The notes under the pieces are model-generated. The model was given only the letters and a program-made list of their open reading frames with translations, had not been told where the DNA came from and searched no databases. Shown here piece by piece: positions 17,481 through 27,227 of a stretch of 64,000 bases of DNA (position 1 is its first letter; every line of letters begins with the position of its first letter). Origin of the DNA: Candidatus Uabimicrobium amorphum (GTDB lineage Bacteria; Planctomycetota; Uabimicrobiia; Uabimicrobiales; Uabimicrobiaceae); contig NZ_AP019860.1 of NCBI RefSeq assembly GCF_009002475.1, positions 4,340,001 through 4,404,000 on the forward strand, read 5' to 3'. A program made the position numbers and the translations under genes.

Positions 17481-19328
17481 TTACACTAACTTTGTTGAGT
17501 CATAAGGACAAAAAACATAATCAGAAGGAAACACACGTTCACATTGTAAACACTTTAGTTCTGTAGATTTTCGCTGAATGATGACTAAGCTAGTTACATT
17601 CGAAGCTAATAAGCGCTGAGTTGCTGTATCGATAGAAGGTTCTTTCATTTTCGCCAATAAATCACTGACATCTTTTTGCTTGATCATTATTTTGGGAATA
17701 TTTTTTGTAGGAATACAGTCGGGTTGTAATAGAAGCGCTGACTCTCTGTCAAAGTTACAAGTAGTAGCAGGAGCTATTTCTTCGTCAAACAAATACCCCA
17801 GTAGACTTACTCTACAATCGCTGGATAACTCCTTAGCTTTGTTTTCTTCACTATCGATGAGTATAGGGGGTAGATAACTTCCGCAATTGAGCCAAGATAA
17901 TTTTTCGTGATCAAACTTAAGTAGTATACCTTTGCAAACTAGTGGTACGTTACTTTCACAACTATAACTTTGGTATTTTTTTAGTATTTTATCAAGTCCC
18001 CTAGCGATAACGGTTAGGTCGTCCGTTACACTGGTAAGAGCGGAAAAAGCTCCGCGCAATTCTTGAACCACAAGTGCAAAACCAATATTGGTAGATATTA
18101 AATCTCCCATGAATACAAATACACCGTCATTATTTTGAGACACACAATACAGTACATTTTCTTTGTCACTGAATTTATGTGAAATTTTAATTTCAAATTT
18201 GCTAAGAGGAATGTCATTTGCTGCATTTTGTAAAGTGTAGAAATTTTTTACGCGGTCTTTTGTTTGTGTAATTGATTTTGTCAGTGCGCTACGGTATTTC
18301 TTATTTCCACTTAAAAAATATAGAATTTGTCGGCCTACGCGAATAATATCTTTGGAATTTAGTTTGCGCGATTCACGTAAAACAGCACCATTGACAAGAA
18401 TATTTTCATTGTCTAAGGGGTTGATAACGATACTATCTTCTCCTTTGATGATTTTAAAGTTCTGCTCAACGATGCCTGGGTCATTGGAGAAACAAATGTG
18501 TGCTTTAGGAGAACTGCCACAAATAACGACACCGCTTTCGATGGGAAATCTTGCCCCATCTATCACGGAGATTAATTCTATCTTTGTCAAAGATGAGGGT
18601 GTTTGTTGTGGTTTTTTTTCAACCATTTTATCGTATGCTTGACGAAGTTTTGTTTTATCTGTTTTTAAATCGACTTCCGTTTCTTCACCTGCTCCAGATA
18701 TTTTTATACCTTTGACTTTCTCAGCAGGTTCTTGTTCTGTATTTTCAGTAGTTTCCGTGGTTTTTTTATCGTTATCTGCAATAGAAAAATCATCGTTGGT
18801 TTCTGCAAAGTTTTGTGGCTCTTCTTCTTTTCGTTCTAGCATACTTTTTTGCATGAAATTACGTAGATCCTGAATCTCTTCATCTCCAATTTGTTGAATA
18901 CCATTGGTGGCAGCTGTACTTTTATCTTCCATGATGGTGGGATGAAGATTATCAGGTTTACCTTCTTCCAATTGTGGCCTAATGTATCCTTCGTTACTTG
19001 GAACCAACGTGGGAGCACTGGTATTTAATCTAAAAGTAATCACAAAATTTTGTTGCTGAGAAAAAGTTATACGATCTCCATGCTTTAGCATTTTTTTGTC
19101 TACTTGTTTGCCATTTACAAAAGTATTCTTATTGCTACTGCGATCAACGAGGATGTATTTTTCAAGTAGTGGAACATCTTCTTGCACAATTATTGTTGCT
19201 TGAAGAGCTGAAAATATCCTATTGTTAGGAAGCTTAAGTTGGCAACGACTACCATCGCGTCCAATATTAAAACTATCCTCGTCTATCAAATACTTTTTTT
19301 TCTGAGCATCTTCTAAATAAACAAGCAT
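17481..19328 (-). CDS. FHA-FHA-SpoIIE-like protein with zinc ribbon
   Basis: The 615-residue protein has an N-terminal FHA domain (about 15-95; GRD and NTFVNGKQV kept, the SxxH part changed to SALQ). A long acidic linker with a PTIM motif follows. The second, weaker FHA (about 255-335) precedes a region resembling SpoIIE/RsbU PP2C phosphatases (about 365-540; FMGDLIS, LRGAFSAL, WLNCGSYLPPILI aligning with YxNAGHxPPxLL). The C-terminal zinc ribbon is CLQCERVF...FCPYDS. Several catalytic acids seem missing, so phosphatase activity is doubtful. It is the first gene of the FHA/kinase cluster. Confidence 0.72.
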   Translation of the reverse strand: MLVYLEDAQKKKYLIDEDSFNIGRDGSRCQLKLPNNRIFSALQATIIVQEDVPLLEKYILVDRSSNKNTFVNGKQVDKKMLKHGDRITFSQQQNFVITFRLNTSAPTLVPSNEGYIRPQLEEGKPDNLHPTIMEDKSTAATNGIQQIGDEEIQDLRNFMQKSMLERKEEEPQNFAETNDDFSIADNDKKTTETTENTEQEPAEKVKGIKISGAGEETEVDLKTDKTKLRQAYDKMVEKKPQQTPSSLTKIELISVIDGARFPIESGVVICGSSPKAHICFSNDPGIVEQNFKIIKGEDSIVINPLDNENILVNGAVLRESRKLNSKDIIRVGRQILYFLSGNKKYRSALTKSITQTKDRVKNFYTLQNAANDIPLSKFEIKISHKFSDKENVLYCVSQNNDGVFVFMGDLISTNIGFALVVQELRGAFSALTSVTDDLTVIARGLDKILKKYQSYSCESNVPLVCKGILLKFDHEKLSWLNCGSYLPPILIDSEENKAKELSSDCRVSLLGYLFDEEIAPATTCNFDRESALLLQPDCIPTKNIPKIMIKQKDVSDLLAKMKEPSIDTATQRLLASNVTSLVIIQRKSTELKCLQCERVFPSDYVFCPYDSTKLV

Positions 19329-19336
19329 AAATCACC

Positions 19337-19744
19337 TCACTGTGAAAAACATTCGCGAAAATGTTGTGGGATTTCGATACTCTTTAAACCGTCTTTATCG
19401 TAAGAGCAGCATACAATTGTTGAATGTCCAATCGCCATTATTTGTTCATTGTGTTTGAGGTATGCCACATATTTTAGAGACTTTTTACCTATGTGCTCTA
19501 TATCTATGTATATATCAATAATTTGTTCGAATCTTATCGGTTGTTTGTACTCAAATGAACATTTTACTCTTGGCCAACTAATTGTATTGCCTTCATGGTC
19601 CATTACTACGGATAAACCCAATGAACGGAAAAAATCATGTTCTGCGATTTCCATGTAACGAAAATAATTGCTGAAATGAACAATACCCGCCATATCCGTG
19701 TCTGAAAATTCCACTCTCTTCGTTGTATGAAAACGGTGGTTCAT
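19337..19744 (-). CDS. Acyl-CoA thioesterase (YbgC/4-hydroxybenzoyl-CoA type)
   Basis: The 135-residue hotdog-fold protein carries EFSDTDMAGIVHFSNYFRY, the usual catalytic-Asp helix of YbgC-like thioesterases, and later VKCSFEYKQPIRF. Such enzymes hydrolyse acyl-CoA or acyl-ACP thioesters in the cytoplasm. Its start overlaps the end of the LRV-repeat gene by 4 nt, so the genes are co-translated, although a functional link is not evident. Confidence 0.9.
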   Translation of the reverse strand: MNHRFHTTKRVEFSDTDMAGIVHFSNYFRYMEIAEHDFFRSLGLSVVMDHEGNTISWPRVKCSFEYKQPIRFEQIIDIYIDIEHIGKKSLKYVAYLKHNEQIMAIGHSTIVCCSYDKDGLKSIEIPQHFRECFSQ

Positions 19745-20484
19745 TTTTGCTCCTTTAAACGCATTTCCACTATTGCTGTTATTTGTGTATTGTCTAGACT
19801 CTTTAGTTTTTCTAACGTTTTCTTTTGTGTATTCTTATTTTGGGCAATGCTTGCGTGAATAAAAAACTCTTCCCTATCTGCTAACTCATGTAAAATTTCG
19901 GGAGGACAATTTTCATTGCGTGCAATATTGAAAAGCGCTGATAAAAAAACTCTTTGTGTCTTTGAGGGCGATTTCCATAACGTCCATATTTTATTGTCAA
20001 ACAGAGGACTGCGAGCTACTTCCCAATATATTTGCGGATTTATTTTTTGCGCAATTTCATAAATATTTTCAAAGGTTGTTGCAGGATGACGAACTACTAA
20101 TCGGCGTACAAAAATGTCTTCGTCATCAACCAATGAACTCAGTATTTTCGGTGTACAAGACGAATTTGCTGCCACACAGCGTCGCACATACATGTCTTCG
20201 TGTTTTGCCAGCAATGCCAAAATATTTTCGGACGTGTTGGACCGTTTAGCGAGTATTTGACATAGGGACGTATCATCGTACGCGAGTTCTTCTTCTGTGT
20301 AAGATGCTTTCAATTCTTTTAGTTGAACTAGTTTAGAAATATCTTTTAGTGGATCTTGTACTCTGTAAGTATTGTAAGATTTGTATACTCGGAATTCTTT
20401 GTATACGAAGAAATAGACATACACGGATGTGAGTACCACAAGGATACCAAACAAAATGTATGTACGCATAGGTATTTTTTTCAT
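19741..20484 (-). CDS. Membrane-anchored LRV-repeat protein
   Basis: From the ATG at 20484 (overlapping the upstream stop as TGATG, GAGAG nearby) the product has 247 residues. An N-terminal membrane helix (TYILFGILVVLTSVYVYFFV) is followed by helical repeats with the leucine-rich-variant pattern: LAKRSNTSENILALLAKHED, VRRCVAANSSCTPKILSSL, VRRLVVRHPATTFENIYEIA, IARNENCPPEILHELADREE. LRV/HEAT-like repeats usually bind proteins. Its translation is coupled to the PQQ-propeller gene before it. Confidence 0.75.
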   Translation of the reverse strand: MKKIPMRTYILFGILVVLTSVYVYFFVYKEFRVYKSYNTYRVQDPLKDISKLVQLKELKASYTEEELAYDDTSLCQILAKRSNTSENILALLAKHEDMYVRRCVAANSSCTPKILSSLVDDEDIFVRRLVVRHPATTFENIYEIAQKINPQIYWEVARSPLFDNKIWTLWKSPSKTQRVFLSALFNIARNENCPPEILHELADREEFFIHASIAQNKNTQKKTLEKLKSLDNTQITAIVEMRLKEQK

Positions 20485-21671
20485 CAATTCTCTCGTAAAT
20501 CTAAACAAACAACTTCTTGAAGATTGCGCACAAAAATATGACCATTGGCTACAGTCGGTATTGTACGACATAAACTATCCGGAAATGGAAAGTGTACACC
20601 CTTTTCGATATATTTTTCAGGAGAGAGCTCTATAAGAGCCATGTTACCCTTTTCACCCAGAATGATCGCTTGACCACTGGACAAACCTGTAATCATTCCC
20701 TTTTGGAATCCACGTTTTTTCCATTTTATTTCTCCCGTATTGATATCAAAGCATACCAAAAAACGTACGTGAAAACCATAGAGGTGTTCTTTCCACAAAA
20801 TGCAGCTACTAAAGTGATTGCGAATTTTTTTGTTTTTCCAAACTTCCTCTACACTTGAGTTATTATTTATTTGTATTACAACGCTACCTTTTCCGTAGTC
20901 GGCAGACAAGAATACCTTATCTTTATGGAAAATAGGAGCTGCGGCATTTGCTCCGCCTGTTGTTACCCATGGATAGCGCCATAAAATTTGTCCGTCTTTC
21001 GGGGCAACTCCTAGGCAAGCACTTCCTGTGTAGAAAATGGTATAGGGAGGATTGCTGTTTGTCATAATTGGTGTGGCATATGAACCTACTTCTTCACCAC
21101 TATTCCAAATTGTTTCTCCAGTTAATTTCGACACAGCGACAGCACCACGCTCCGGAACATGAAAGAGTAGTTTGTCTTTGTATATCAAGGGTGAAGAACA
21201 GGTCCCCCATGACTTTACAACGCCACCAAACTTTGCGATGATGTTGTAATGCCAAATTTCATCACCGTTTTGTGCGTCAAGGCACCACAGCTCACCTTTG
21301 GAGCTTATTGCATACACTTTTCCATCTGAAACTGCAGGAGTGGATTGTGGACCACTCTCTGATCTTCCGGCGCGATACATATAATCAATTTTGTGACGCC
21401 ATATTTCTTTGCCGTTTTTTGCATCTAGGGCTATACAATACTGAAAATGATTATCTCCATAAAGAGTATAAACTTTATCTTTATATACCGATAAACATGC
21501 ATAGCCAACACCGAGAGGAATGCGCCATTTTTCTTTGAGACCTAGTGGTGACCAGGCAATGGCCTCGCCTTTCACTTTAGCGATACCATTGCCATTTGCC
21601 CCACGCCAACAAGGCCAATCTTCGGTGTATGTGATGGAAGTAATAAATATTAAAAGAATGAAATAACGCAT
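20484..21671 (-). CDS. Exported PQQ-like beta-propeller protein
   Basis: The 395-residue product starts at the ATG at 21671, overlapping the previous gene's stop (TAATG). It has a signal peptide (YFILLIFITSITYTEDW) and propeller blades with the PQQ/YVTN-type pattern, e.g. VYTLYGDNHF...ALDAKNGKEIWR and VYAISSKGELWCLDAQNG. It opens with the DWPCWRGANGNGIAK motif common in planctomycete outer-membrane BamB-like propellers. It is paralogous to the next gene and is probably a periplasmic binding or scaffold protein; no quinone-enzyme residues are evident. Confidence 0.88.
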   Translation of the reverse strand: MRYFILLIFITSITYTEDWPCWRGANGNGIAKVKGEAIAWSPLGLKEKWRIPLGVGYACLSVYKDKVYTLYGDNHFQYCIALDAKNGKEIWRHKIDYMYRAGRSESGPQSTPAVSDGKVYAISSKGELWCLDAQNGDEIWHYNIIAKFGGVVKSWGTCSSPLIYKDKLLFHVPERGAVAVSKLTGETIWNSGEEVGSYATPIMTNSNPPYTIFYTGSACLGVAPKDGQILWRYPWVTTGGANAAAPIFHKDKVFLSADYGKGSVVIQINNNSSVEEVWKNKKIRNHFSSCILWKEHLYGFHVRFLVCFDINTGEIKWKKRGFQKGMITGLSSGQAIILGEKGNMALIELSPEKYIEKGVHFPFPDSLCRTIPTVANGHIFVRNLQEVVCLDLREN

Positions 21672-22876
21672 TATTTTTTTATATCCAAACAAACCATTTC
21701 TGTTTCATTACGTACATAAAGGTGTCCATTTGCTAGTGTGGGAACTGTCCAACATTTTGTACCGCGAAATAAAGGCATATATCCTTTTTGTGTATAACTT
21801 TCTGGTGAAAGTTCTGCGATGGCTAGGCCACCTTTTTCGCCCAAAATAATCATGTGACCGTCTACTCCCAAAAGGGAACCTTTTTCAAAACCACCTTGTA
21901 TCCACTTTTGTTGACTAGTGTAAAAATCCATACACTTTAGACGCTTTTGGTGGAAACCGTAGATATTGTCTTTGTGTAAAATGGAAGAAGAGAAGTGGTT
22001 TTTCATACGGTTGGTTGTCCACATTTCACGAGCAGAAATTTGTTTTTTATTGGCAGATAGCTTAATAAGCGCTGCTCCTGAACGATAACCTGAAGAGATA
22101 AATACGTGATTGTCGTGGAAAATAGGTGTTGCTGCATTGACATTGTAGTCTGTGACCCACTTGTATTTCCAAAGAATTTTTCCCTTATCAGGGGTAAACC
22201 CTACGACATGGTTTCCGGTAAACATAATTACGTGAAAAATGCCACCAACCGTGGCTGTAATCGGTGTCGAATATCCTGCGGGAAAATTTCCAGATACCCA
22301 TCTAGTACGGCCATTTTTCTTATCTAGAGCGACGATGGAGCCTTTTTTTCCACCTACGTTGTAAAAAAGAAGGTTTTTCCAAATAAAAGGTGAACCAGAC
22401 ATTCCCCAACTAATATTTTCACCCGCAAATTTTCGAAGAACGTTCACTCCCCAATACTTACGACCATTTTTTGTCGATAGACATTGCAGGTCGCCATTAG
22501 AGCTGATAACGTATACTCGATCGCCATCCACTGTGGGAGTCGAACGCGGTCCATCGCCGAACATATTTTTAAAGACATACCCAAGGCGTTTTTTCCAGAT
22601 TACCTTACCGGTCTTTGCATTTAAAGCTACGGCATTTTCGTAGTTACTGTCTCCGTATATAGTAAATACACGATCTTTTGCTACGGAGATACCTGAATAT
22701 CCAGAGCCTAATGAAATTTTCCACACGGTTTTAAGGCCACTTTTTGGCCAAGAGGTACGTATATTTGTTTCTGATGAAATTCCAGAACTATCTTCTCCTC
22801 GCCATTTAGGCCAGTCATCGCTGAAACCTAAATTTAGCGAACATAAAATAATAATAGTAGTGATGAATGCTTTCAT
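21671..22876 (-). CDS. Exported PQQ-like beta-propeller protein (paralogue)
   Basis: The 401-residue protein has a signal peptide and the same DWPKWRGEDSSGISSETN opening as its downstream neighbour. Blades read VFTIYGDSNYENAVALNAKTG, VYVISSNGDLQCLSTKNGR and VALDKKNGRTRWVSG. The two genes are a tandem duplication with overlapping stop and start codons. It is probably periplasmic. A 73-nt gap separates it from the small gene at 22950, so a promoter may lie there. Confidence 0.88.
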   Translation of the reverse strand: MKAFITTIIILCSLNLGFSDDWPKWRGEDSSGISSETNIRTSWPKSGLKTVWKISLGSGYSGISVAKDRVFTIYGDSNYENAVALNAKTGKVIWKKRLGYVFKNMFGDGPRSTPTVDGDRVYVISSNGDLQCLSTKNGRKYWGVNVLRKFAGENISWGMSGSPFIWKNLLFYNVGGKKGSIVALDKKNGRTRWVSGNFPAGYSTPITATVGGIFHVIMFTGNHVVGFTPDKGKILWKYKWVTDYNVNAATPIFHDNHVFISSGYRSGAALIKLSANKKQISAREMWTTNRMKNHFSSSILHKDNIYGFHQKRLKCMDFYTSQQKWIQGGFEKGSLLGVDGHMIILGEKGGLAIAELSPESYTQKGYMPLFRGTKCWTVPTLANGHLYVRNETEMVCLDIKK

Positions 22877-22949
22877 TTTTTGTCCTTCCGAGTTGTCTAT
22901 TTGTATTCAAGTTGTTCTTATTATTGCACTTAATTATATCAATTTTTAT

Positions 22950-23180
22950 TTATCTTGCTACATAGTGAATGAGCTTTTCTAATTCTTCCATACGTCCATT
23001 CTTATCAACCCATGAAATGAAGTTATCTAGTTTATTGGGGATAGTTTTTGTTTCCATGGCTCCATCGACGACATTATCAGTTGAAAATCGTTTATTTTTA
23101 GATGTTCCATGGCAAATGATTTTTATTTCCATAAGTTTTCCGCCGCGGTTGCGAACGATAATAGCCTCATTTTTTTTCAT
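22950..23180 (-). CDS. Small unknown protein
   Basis: This 76-residue soluble protein has no signal or membrane segment. Its ATG lies 14 nt inside the end of the preceding coiled-coil membrane gene (AATAATGAAAAAAAATGA), so translation is probably coupled. Notable residues are IVRNRGGKLMEIKIICHG and a C-terminal ISWVDKNGRMEELEKL. I do not recognise a family. Confidence 0.6.
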   Translation of the reverse strand: MKKNEAIIVRNRGGKLMEIKIICHGTSKNKRFSTDNVVDGAMETKTIPNKLDNFISWVDKNGRMEELEKLIHYVAR

Positions 23181-24258
23181 TATTATTTCTTTCCTCTAGA
23201 TAAGAATGCACGACATTATGGTACTTGCCAGGATAAGTAATTGTTTCCCAACCTTTATTTATATGAACTGTAGTTGCTTTTGAAAAATGAAATTTTTTTT
23301 GCGACATTTTTACCTCAAAAGGGTCTGTGGTATTTGCCGTGGCTTTTATTTGCGTTGTTTTTAATAAATGTTTATGTAGTTTATTTGTAAGGTTCGTGGC
23401 TTCTTGCAAGGCTTTATTGGGTAATTTAGTTTTATACGACTTATAAACTTGCAGGGCTTTTTCCCATTTTTTGTCTTCGATGTGTTTGCGTATTTCTTCA
23501 TAAATATCTGATGGAAGACTTTGCGCTATTTTTTCCAACACACTTTTTTGATTTTGCGGCAATAAATTTTTGATTTGTTGTTCTGTTGCCGTTTGTTGCG
23601 CTTGTATTTCTTTATATCGATCGCGAATTTTTTGTATTTTATCATTTAGTTGTTGTAGGCTTTTGGCGATATCTTTTTTTTCTATATCCATTCGTTGCCA
23701 TGTTTCGGCAATGTCCTTTAAAAATTTTGCATCTTTTTCATTTAACATTTCAATATTTTTAGCTATTTTTTGCATTTTTTTGGCCGAGATGCGCAAAATT
23801 TTCTTTTCGTTTGTTTGTAAACTTTTCTGTCCAGATGAGGCAAACGTGATTCCCAAACAAATGATTGCTATAGCGATCATGAAGCTTTGCTGCATGTATA
23901 TTTTGTGTATTCTCCGTTTTTCTTGTGGTAGGTATTGCTGTAATTTCACGGTTGCTTGAGAAACAATTACTGGATAGAAGGTAGTTTTTTGTGATTCTTT
24001 TGTAAGATAGTAAGTGCTTAGAATTAGATCATTGCAATCATAACGACGATCAAAATCTTTTGCTAAATCTACGAACGAGAATTTATATTGCGTAAACAAA
24101 AATATACATATAAGCACAGCAAATGATATTTGTGGGGATAGAATATTTAGAAGGACAATCGCTATGAGTAATTTGTGTAAGATGAGCTTAATAATTGTAT
24201 AGTATTGCAGTCCTTGAAGATACTGGAAAAATTTTTGAGTGTGATTGTTTCCAGTCAT
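23167..24258 (-). CDS. Membrane protein with coiled-coil domain, unknown function
   Basis: The 363-residue protein has two N-terminal hydrophobic hairpin segments (about 18-55) and another near 125-145. An LAKDFDRRYDCNDLILSTYYL region follows the first hairpin (planctomycete DUF4175-like proteins have a similar DRRxGLxDRLxTA phrase). A long Lys/Gln-rich coiled coil (about 150-250) and a short beta-rich C-terminus complete it. It is probably an inner-membrane protein with the coiled coil outside. It starts 5 nt after the AMMECR1 gene and ends overlapping the small gene at 22950. Confidence 0.7.
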   Translation of the reverse strand: MTGNNHTQKFFQYLQGLQYYTIIKLILHKLLIAIVLLNILSPQISFAVLICIFLFTQYKFSFVDLAKDFDRRYDCNDLILSTYYLTKESQKTTFYPVIVSQATVKLQQYLPQEKRRIHKIYMQQSFMIAIAIICLGITFASSGQKSLQTNEKKILRISAKKMQKIAKNIEMLNEKDAKFLKDIAETWQRMDIEKKDIAKSLQQLNDKIQKIRDRYKEIQAQQTATEQQIKNLLPQNQKSVLEKIAQSLPSDIYEEIRKHIEDKKWEKALQVYKSYKTKLPNKALQEATNLTNKLHKHLLKTTQIKATANTTDPFEVKMSQKKFHFSKATTVHINKGWETITYPGKYHNVVHSYLEERNNNEKK

Positions 24259-24263
24259 GAGAA

Positions 24264-24830
24264 TTACTTTTCTTGTGAAATTTTTTGTGCGAAAAATACT
24301 TCAAAACAAGTATCTGGATTTTGCCAAGCGTCTTGTGGTAAACCTGCTTTTAAGGAAAGGTGCATCAACGTTTCTTCCATTCCCCAGCCCTGTTCTTCTG
24401 CAACTTGAGGTAAAAAAACAGCACTACGTTGACCTTGACGTAAGATAATGCCGTGTTCACCAACAATAAATTCATGGGGGGTTGGTATGGAAAATGTGGG
24501 AGATAAAATAGTTACTTCTATGGAGATAAGAGGTAGCTCTGATTTAGAAATAGGTGGAAAACGCGGGTCTTCTACAGCAGCATGTACAGCTTGTCTTGTA
24601 ATTTCTTGGTACAAGGGGCAAGTTGGAAAAATACTTCCAATACATCCCCTTAGTTGCTGTTGTTTTTTGTATGTTACAAAACAAGCTTGATGTTCTAACA
24701 ATCGTGGAGGAATTTCTTCGATAGGTACTTCTAGGATTTCATTATTTTCAATATAGAAAGTGAAAACTTTTTTTGCTAATTCTAAACACCACTGCAAATT
24801 TTCTTGAGTTAATTTTTGTACAGTCGGCAT
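24264..24830 (-). CDS. amrA: AmmeMemoRadiSam system protein A (AMMECR1 domain)
   Basis: The 188-residue protein carries the AMMECR1 signature LRGCIGS, followed by VHAAVEDPRFPPISKSEL, ISIEVTILSP and GIILRQGQRSAVFLPQVA. The AmmeMemoRadiSam set (AMMECR1, Memo-like and radical SAM proteins) is thought to modify an unknown substrate. The Memo and radical-SAM partners are not next to it here. It lies 38 nt downstream of pnp, suggesting cotranscription. Confidence 0.9.
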   Translation of the reverse strand: MPTVQKLTQENLQWCLELAKKVFTFYIENNEILEVPIEEIPPRLLEHQACFVTYKKQQQLRGCIGSIFPTCPLYQEITRQAVHAAVEDPRFPPISKSELPLISIEVTILSPTFSIPTPHEFIVGEHGIILRQGQRSAVFLPQVAEEQGWGMEETLMHLSLKAGLPQDAWQNPDTCFEVFFAQKISQEK

Positions 24831-24868
24831 AGCAATATCCTAAAAGCACCAGATCAGGTCATATACAA

Positions 24869-27118
24869 TTATCTTTTGTGATGACGATTTCTTTTGTGTC
24901 GATTGTAATTTTTCTTGTGGTTTTTGTGGTTTCGGTGTTTGCGCTTTGTCCCTTCACTGTCGTTTGAATGAGTGGACTTTTGCGGTACGTCTTCTTCATT
25001 TGTTTCTTCTTCGCTTTCAGAAGAAGGACCATCAACTGCTCTTTTACTCAGTTTTACGCGGTTTTGATCATCAATAGCCAAAACCTTTACCGAAATTTTG
25101 TCTCCTACTTTTACACTGTCATTGACGTTTTGTACAAAGGAATTTTCCAGTTCGGAGACATGAACAAGTCCTTCAAGTCCTGGCGCAATTTCTACAAATG
25201 CTCCAAAATCCTTAATTGAAGTGACTTTTCCTTCATAAATCTTACCAACTTTTAAATCTTCCGTCAATGTTTCGATCATTTCTTTTGCTTTGAGAGCTCC
25301 CTCTTTTTTAATGCAGTAAACGGTGATAACTCCATCGTTTTCTACATCAACTTTAGCACCTGTTGTTTCTTGAATGCTGCGAATGTTTTTGCCTCCAGGT
25401 CCTATGACAAGAGCTATCTTTTCTGGATCTATTTCCATACGTACAACACGTGGCGCATATTTGGATATTTCTTTACGTGGACGACTAAGAGCTTTCATCA
25501 TCTCGCGTAATATATGAATGCGGCCTTCACGTGCTTGACTTAAAGCTTGTTCGAGTATTTGGCGGTCAATACCAGTGATTTTTATGTCCATTTGTAGCGC
25601 GGTAATACCTCTTTGGGTTCCTGCTACTTTAAAGTCCATATCACCTAGGTGGTCTTCCAGTCCGAGAATATCGGAAAGAATATAAAAGTTATCATCTTCT
25701 TTCACGAGACCCATGGCAATTCCACCAACAGGTTTTTTTATGGGGACTCCCGCATCCATCATGGATAGAGTTCCACCACAAACACTCGCCATTGAGCTAG
25801 ATCCATTAGATTCTAGGATATCAGAAACGACACGAATGGTGTAAGGAAAACGTTCATTGTCCGGAATAACGGCTTCTAAAGCTCTTTCGGCTAAAGCGCC
25901 ATGCCCGATTTCGCGACGTCCTGGTCCACGCATAAACCCCACTTCTCCCACGCAGAAAGGTGGAAAGTTGTAGTGAAGAATAAAACGCTTATGGTACTCA
26001 GGATGAAGACCATCAATGACTTGTTTGTCACTCGAAGTTCCTAAAGTTACATTGACAAGAGATTGAGTTTCACCTCTTGTAAAAAGCGCTGAACCGTGTG
26101 TTCGTGGGATTAAACCTACTTCGCTAGTTATATTACGTATGTCTTTTAAACCACGTCCATCCACTCTCTTACCTTGAGTAATGAGTCTACGTACGATGTC
26201 TTTGGTTAACTTTTGATACGCATTTTTTACAAGCTTTTCTTTTTCTTTGTTTTCGTCGCTTTCTTCTTCTCCAACTAAATCTAGTTTAATTTGAGATAAC
26301 AACTCTTTTAAAGCTAAAGAACGCTCTTGCTTTGCGTGAATTTGGACACTTTTTTCCAAATTTGCCGCATATTTTTTTTGCAAAATATTGTAGTAATTGG
26401 TTTCTTCTTCGTTCACTTCTGGTTCTTGTTCTTCAGGAAAAGATACGTTACACTTCTGCATCAATTCTTTTTGCATTCCAATAATAACGCGAATTTGTTC
26501 GTGGGCCCATAAAATTGCTTGTGTCATGACACTTTCATCAACTTCATTTGCCCCCGCTTCGACCATATTGATTGCATCATATGTTCCCGAAACGACAAGA
26601 TTGATATCACTTTCCTTTAACTGTTCGAGGGTAGGATTTAGAATAAATTGACCATCTATTCGTCCTACACGTACCGAACCAACTGGACCGTTAAATGGCA
26701 ACCCAGCAACGGCAATGGCAGAGGTTGCTGCAATCATTGCGATGATGTCCGGATCATTTTCTTGGTCAGCCGAAAGAACAAGTGCAATTACTTGTATTTC
26801 AGAACACATAGTCTTATGAAATAAAGGACGTATCGAGCGATCCACTAACCTCATGGTAAGAATTTCTTTTGTGGTAGGTCTTCCTTCTCTTTTAAAAAAA
26901 CCTCCAGGAATTTTTCCTACTGACGCACTCTTTTCCTTATACTCAACTAATAGTGGTAAAAAACCCGGATTGGAATCCAGCTCTTTTGTCGCAACAGTGG
27001 CGAGAACAATCGTTTCACCGTATTGAACTGTTACGGACCCAGCAGCTAGACGCGCCATCTTACCAGTCTCAATTTTTAACGTTTTTCCTGCAATTTCTTT
27101 TTCTACGATAAAACTCAC
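24869..27118 (-). CDS. pnp: Polyribonucleotide nucleotidyltransferase
   Basis: The product has about 749 residues if translation begins at GTG 27118, giving the family-typical start FIVEKEIAGKTLKIETGK; the longer frame to 27166 adds a hydrophobic leader that overlaps a hairpin and is rejected. It has two RNase PH domains, a KH domain (LVIGPGGKNIRSIQE) and an S1 domain (EGKVTSIKDFGAFVEI...GLVHVSEL), then a Lys/His/Asn-rich tail. PNPase degrades RNA 3' to 5' with phosphate. It follows rpsO in the classic order, separated by a stable hairpin. Confidence 0.97.
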   Translation of the reverse strand: MSFIVEKEIAGKTLKIETGKMARLAAGSVTVQYGETIVLATVATKELDSNPGFLPLLVEYKEKSASVGKIPGGFFKREGRPTTKEILTMRLVDRSIRPLFHKTMCSEIQVIALVLSADQENDPDIIAMIAATSAIAVAGLPFNGPVGSVRVGRIDGQFILNPTLEQLKESDINLVVSGTYDAINMVEAGANEVDESVMTQAILWAHEQIRVIIGMQKELMQKCNVSFPEEQEPEVNEEETNYYNILQKKYAANLEKSVQIHAKQERSLALKELLSQIKLDLVGEEESDENKEKEKLVKNAYQKLTKDIVRRLITQGKRVDGRGLKDIRNITSEVGLIPRTHGSALFTRGETQSLVNVTLGTSSDKQVIDGLHPEYHKRFILHYNFPPFCVGEVGFMRGPGRREIGHGALAERALEAVIPDNERFPYTIRVVSDILESNGSSSMASVCGGTLSMMDAGVPIKKPVGGIAMGLVKEDDNFYILSDILGLEDHLGDMDFKVAGTQRGITALQMDIKITGIDRQILEQALSQAREGRIHILREMMKALSRPRKEISKYAPRVVRMEIDPEKIALVIGPGGKNIRSIQETTGAKVDVENDGVITVYCIKKEGALKAKEMIETLTEDLKVGKIYEGKVTSIKDFGAFVEIAPGLEGLVHVSELENSFVQNVNDSVKVGDKISVKVLAIDDQNRVKLSKRAVDGPSSESEEETNEEDVPQKSTHSNDSEGTKRKHRNHKNHKKNYNRHKRNRHHKR

Positions 27119-27158
27119 TTGAGGTTCGCTTCCTAAAAATAATAAAATAATAAAAAGG

Positions 27159-27207
27159 AAAAGCAAAACTCCTACGGTAAATTAAGGTACGTAAGAGTTT
27201 TGCTTTT
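27159..27207 (-). terminator. rpsO-pnp intergenic hairpin
   Basis: A perfect 13-bp inverted repeat (AAAAGCAAAACTC with GAGTTTTGCTTTT) between rpsO and pnp is followed on the minus strand by a T-rich run. As in other bacteria it may act as a partial terminator and an RNase cleavage site controlling pnp. Confidence 0.8.
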
Positions 27208-27227
27208 AAATATGTAAGGTATCTAAA

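Noticed and set aside
27119..27166. Hydrophobic N-terminal extension of PNPase
   Set aside because: It would be translated from the rpsO-pnp hairpin and is unlike any PNPase; GTG 27118 gives the normal start.
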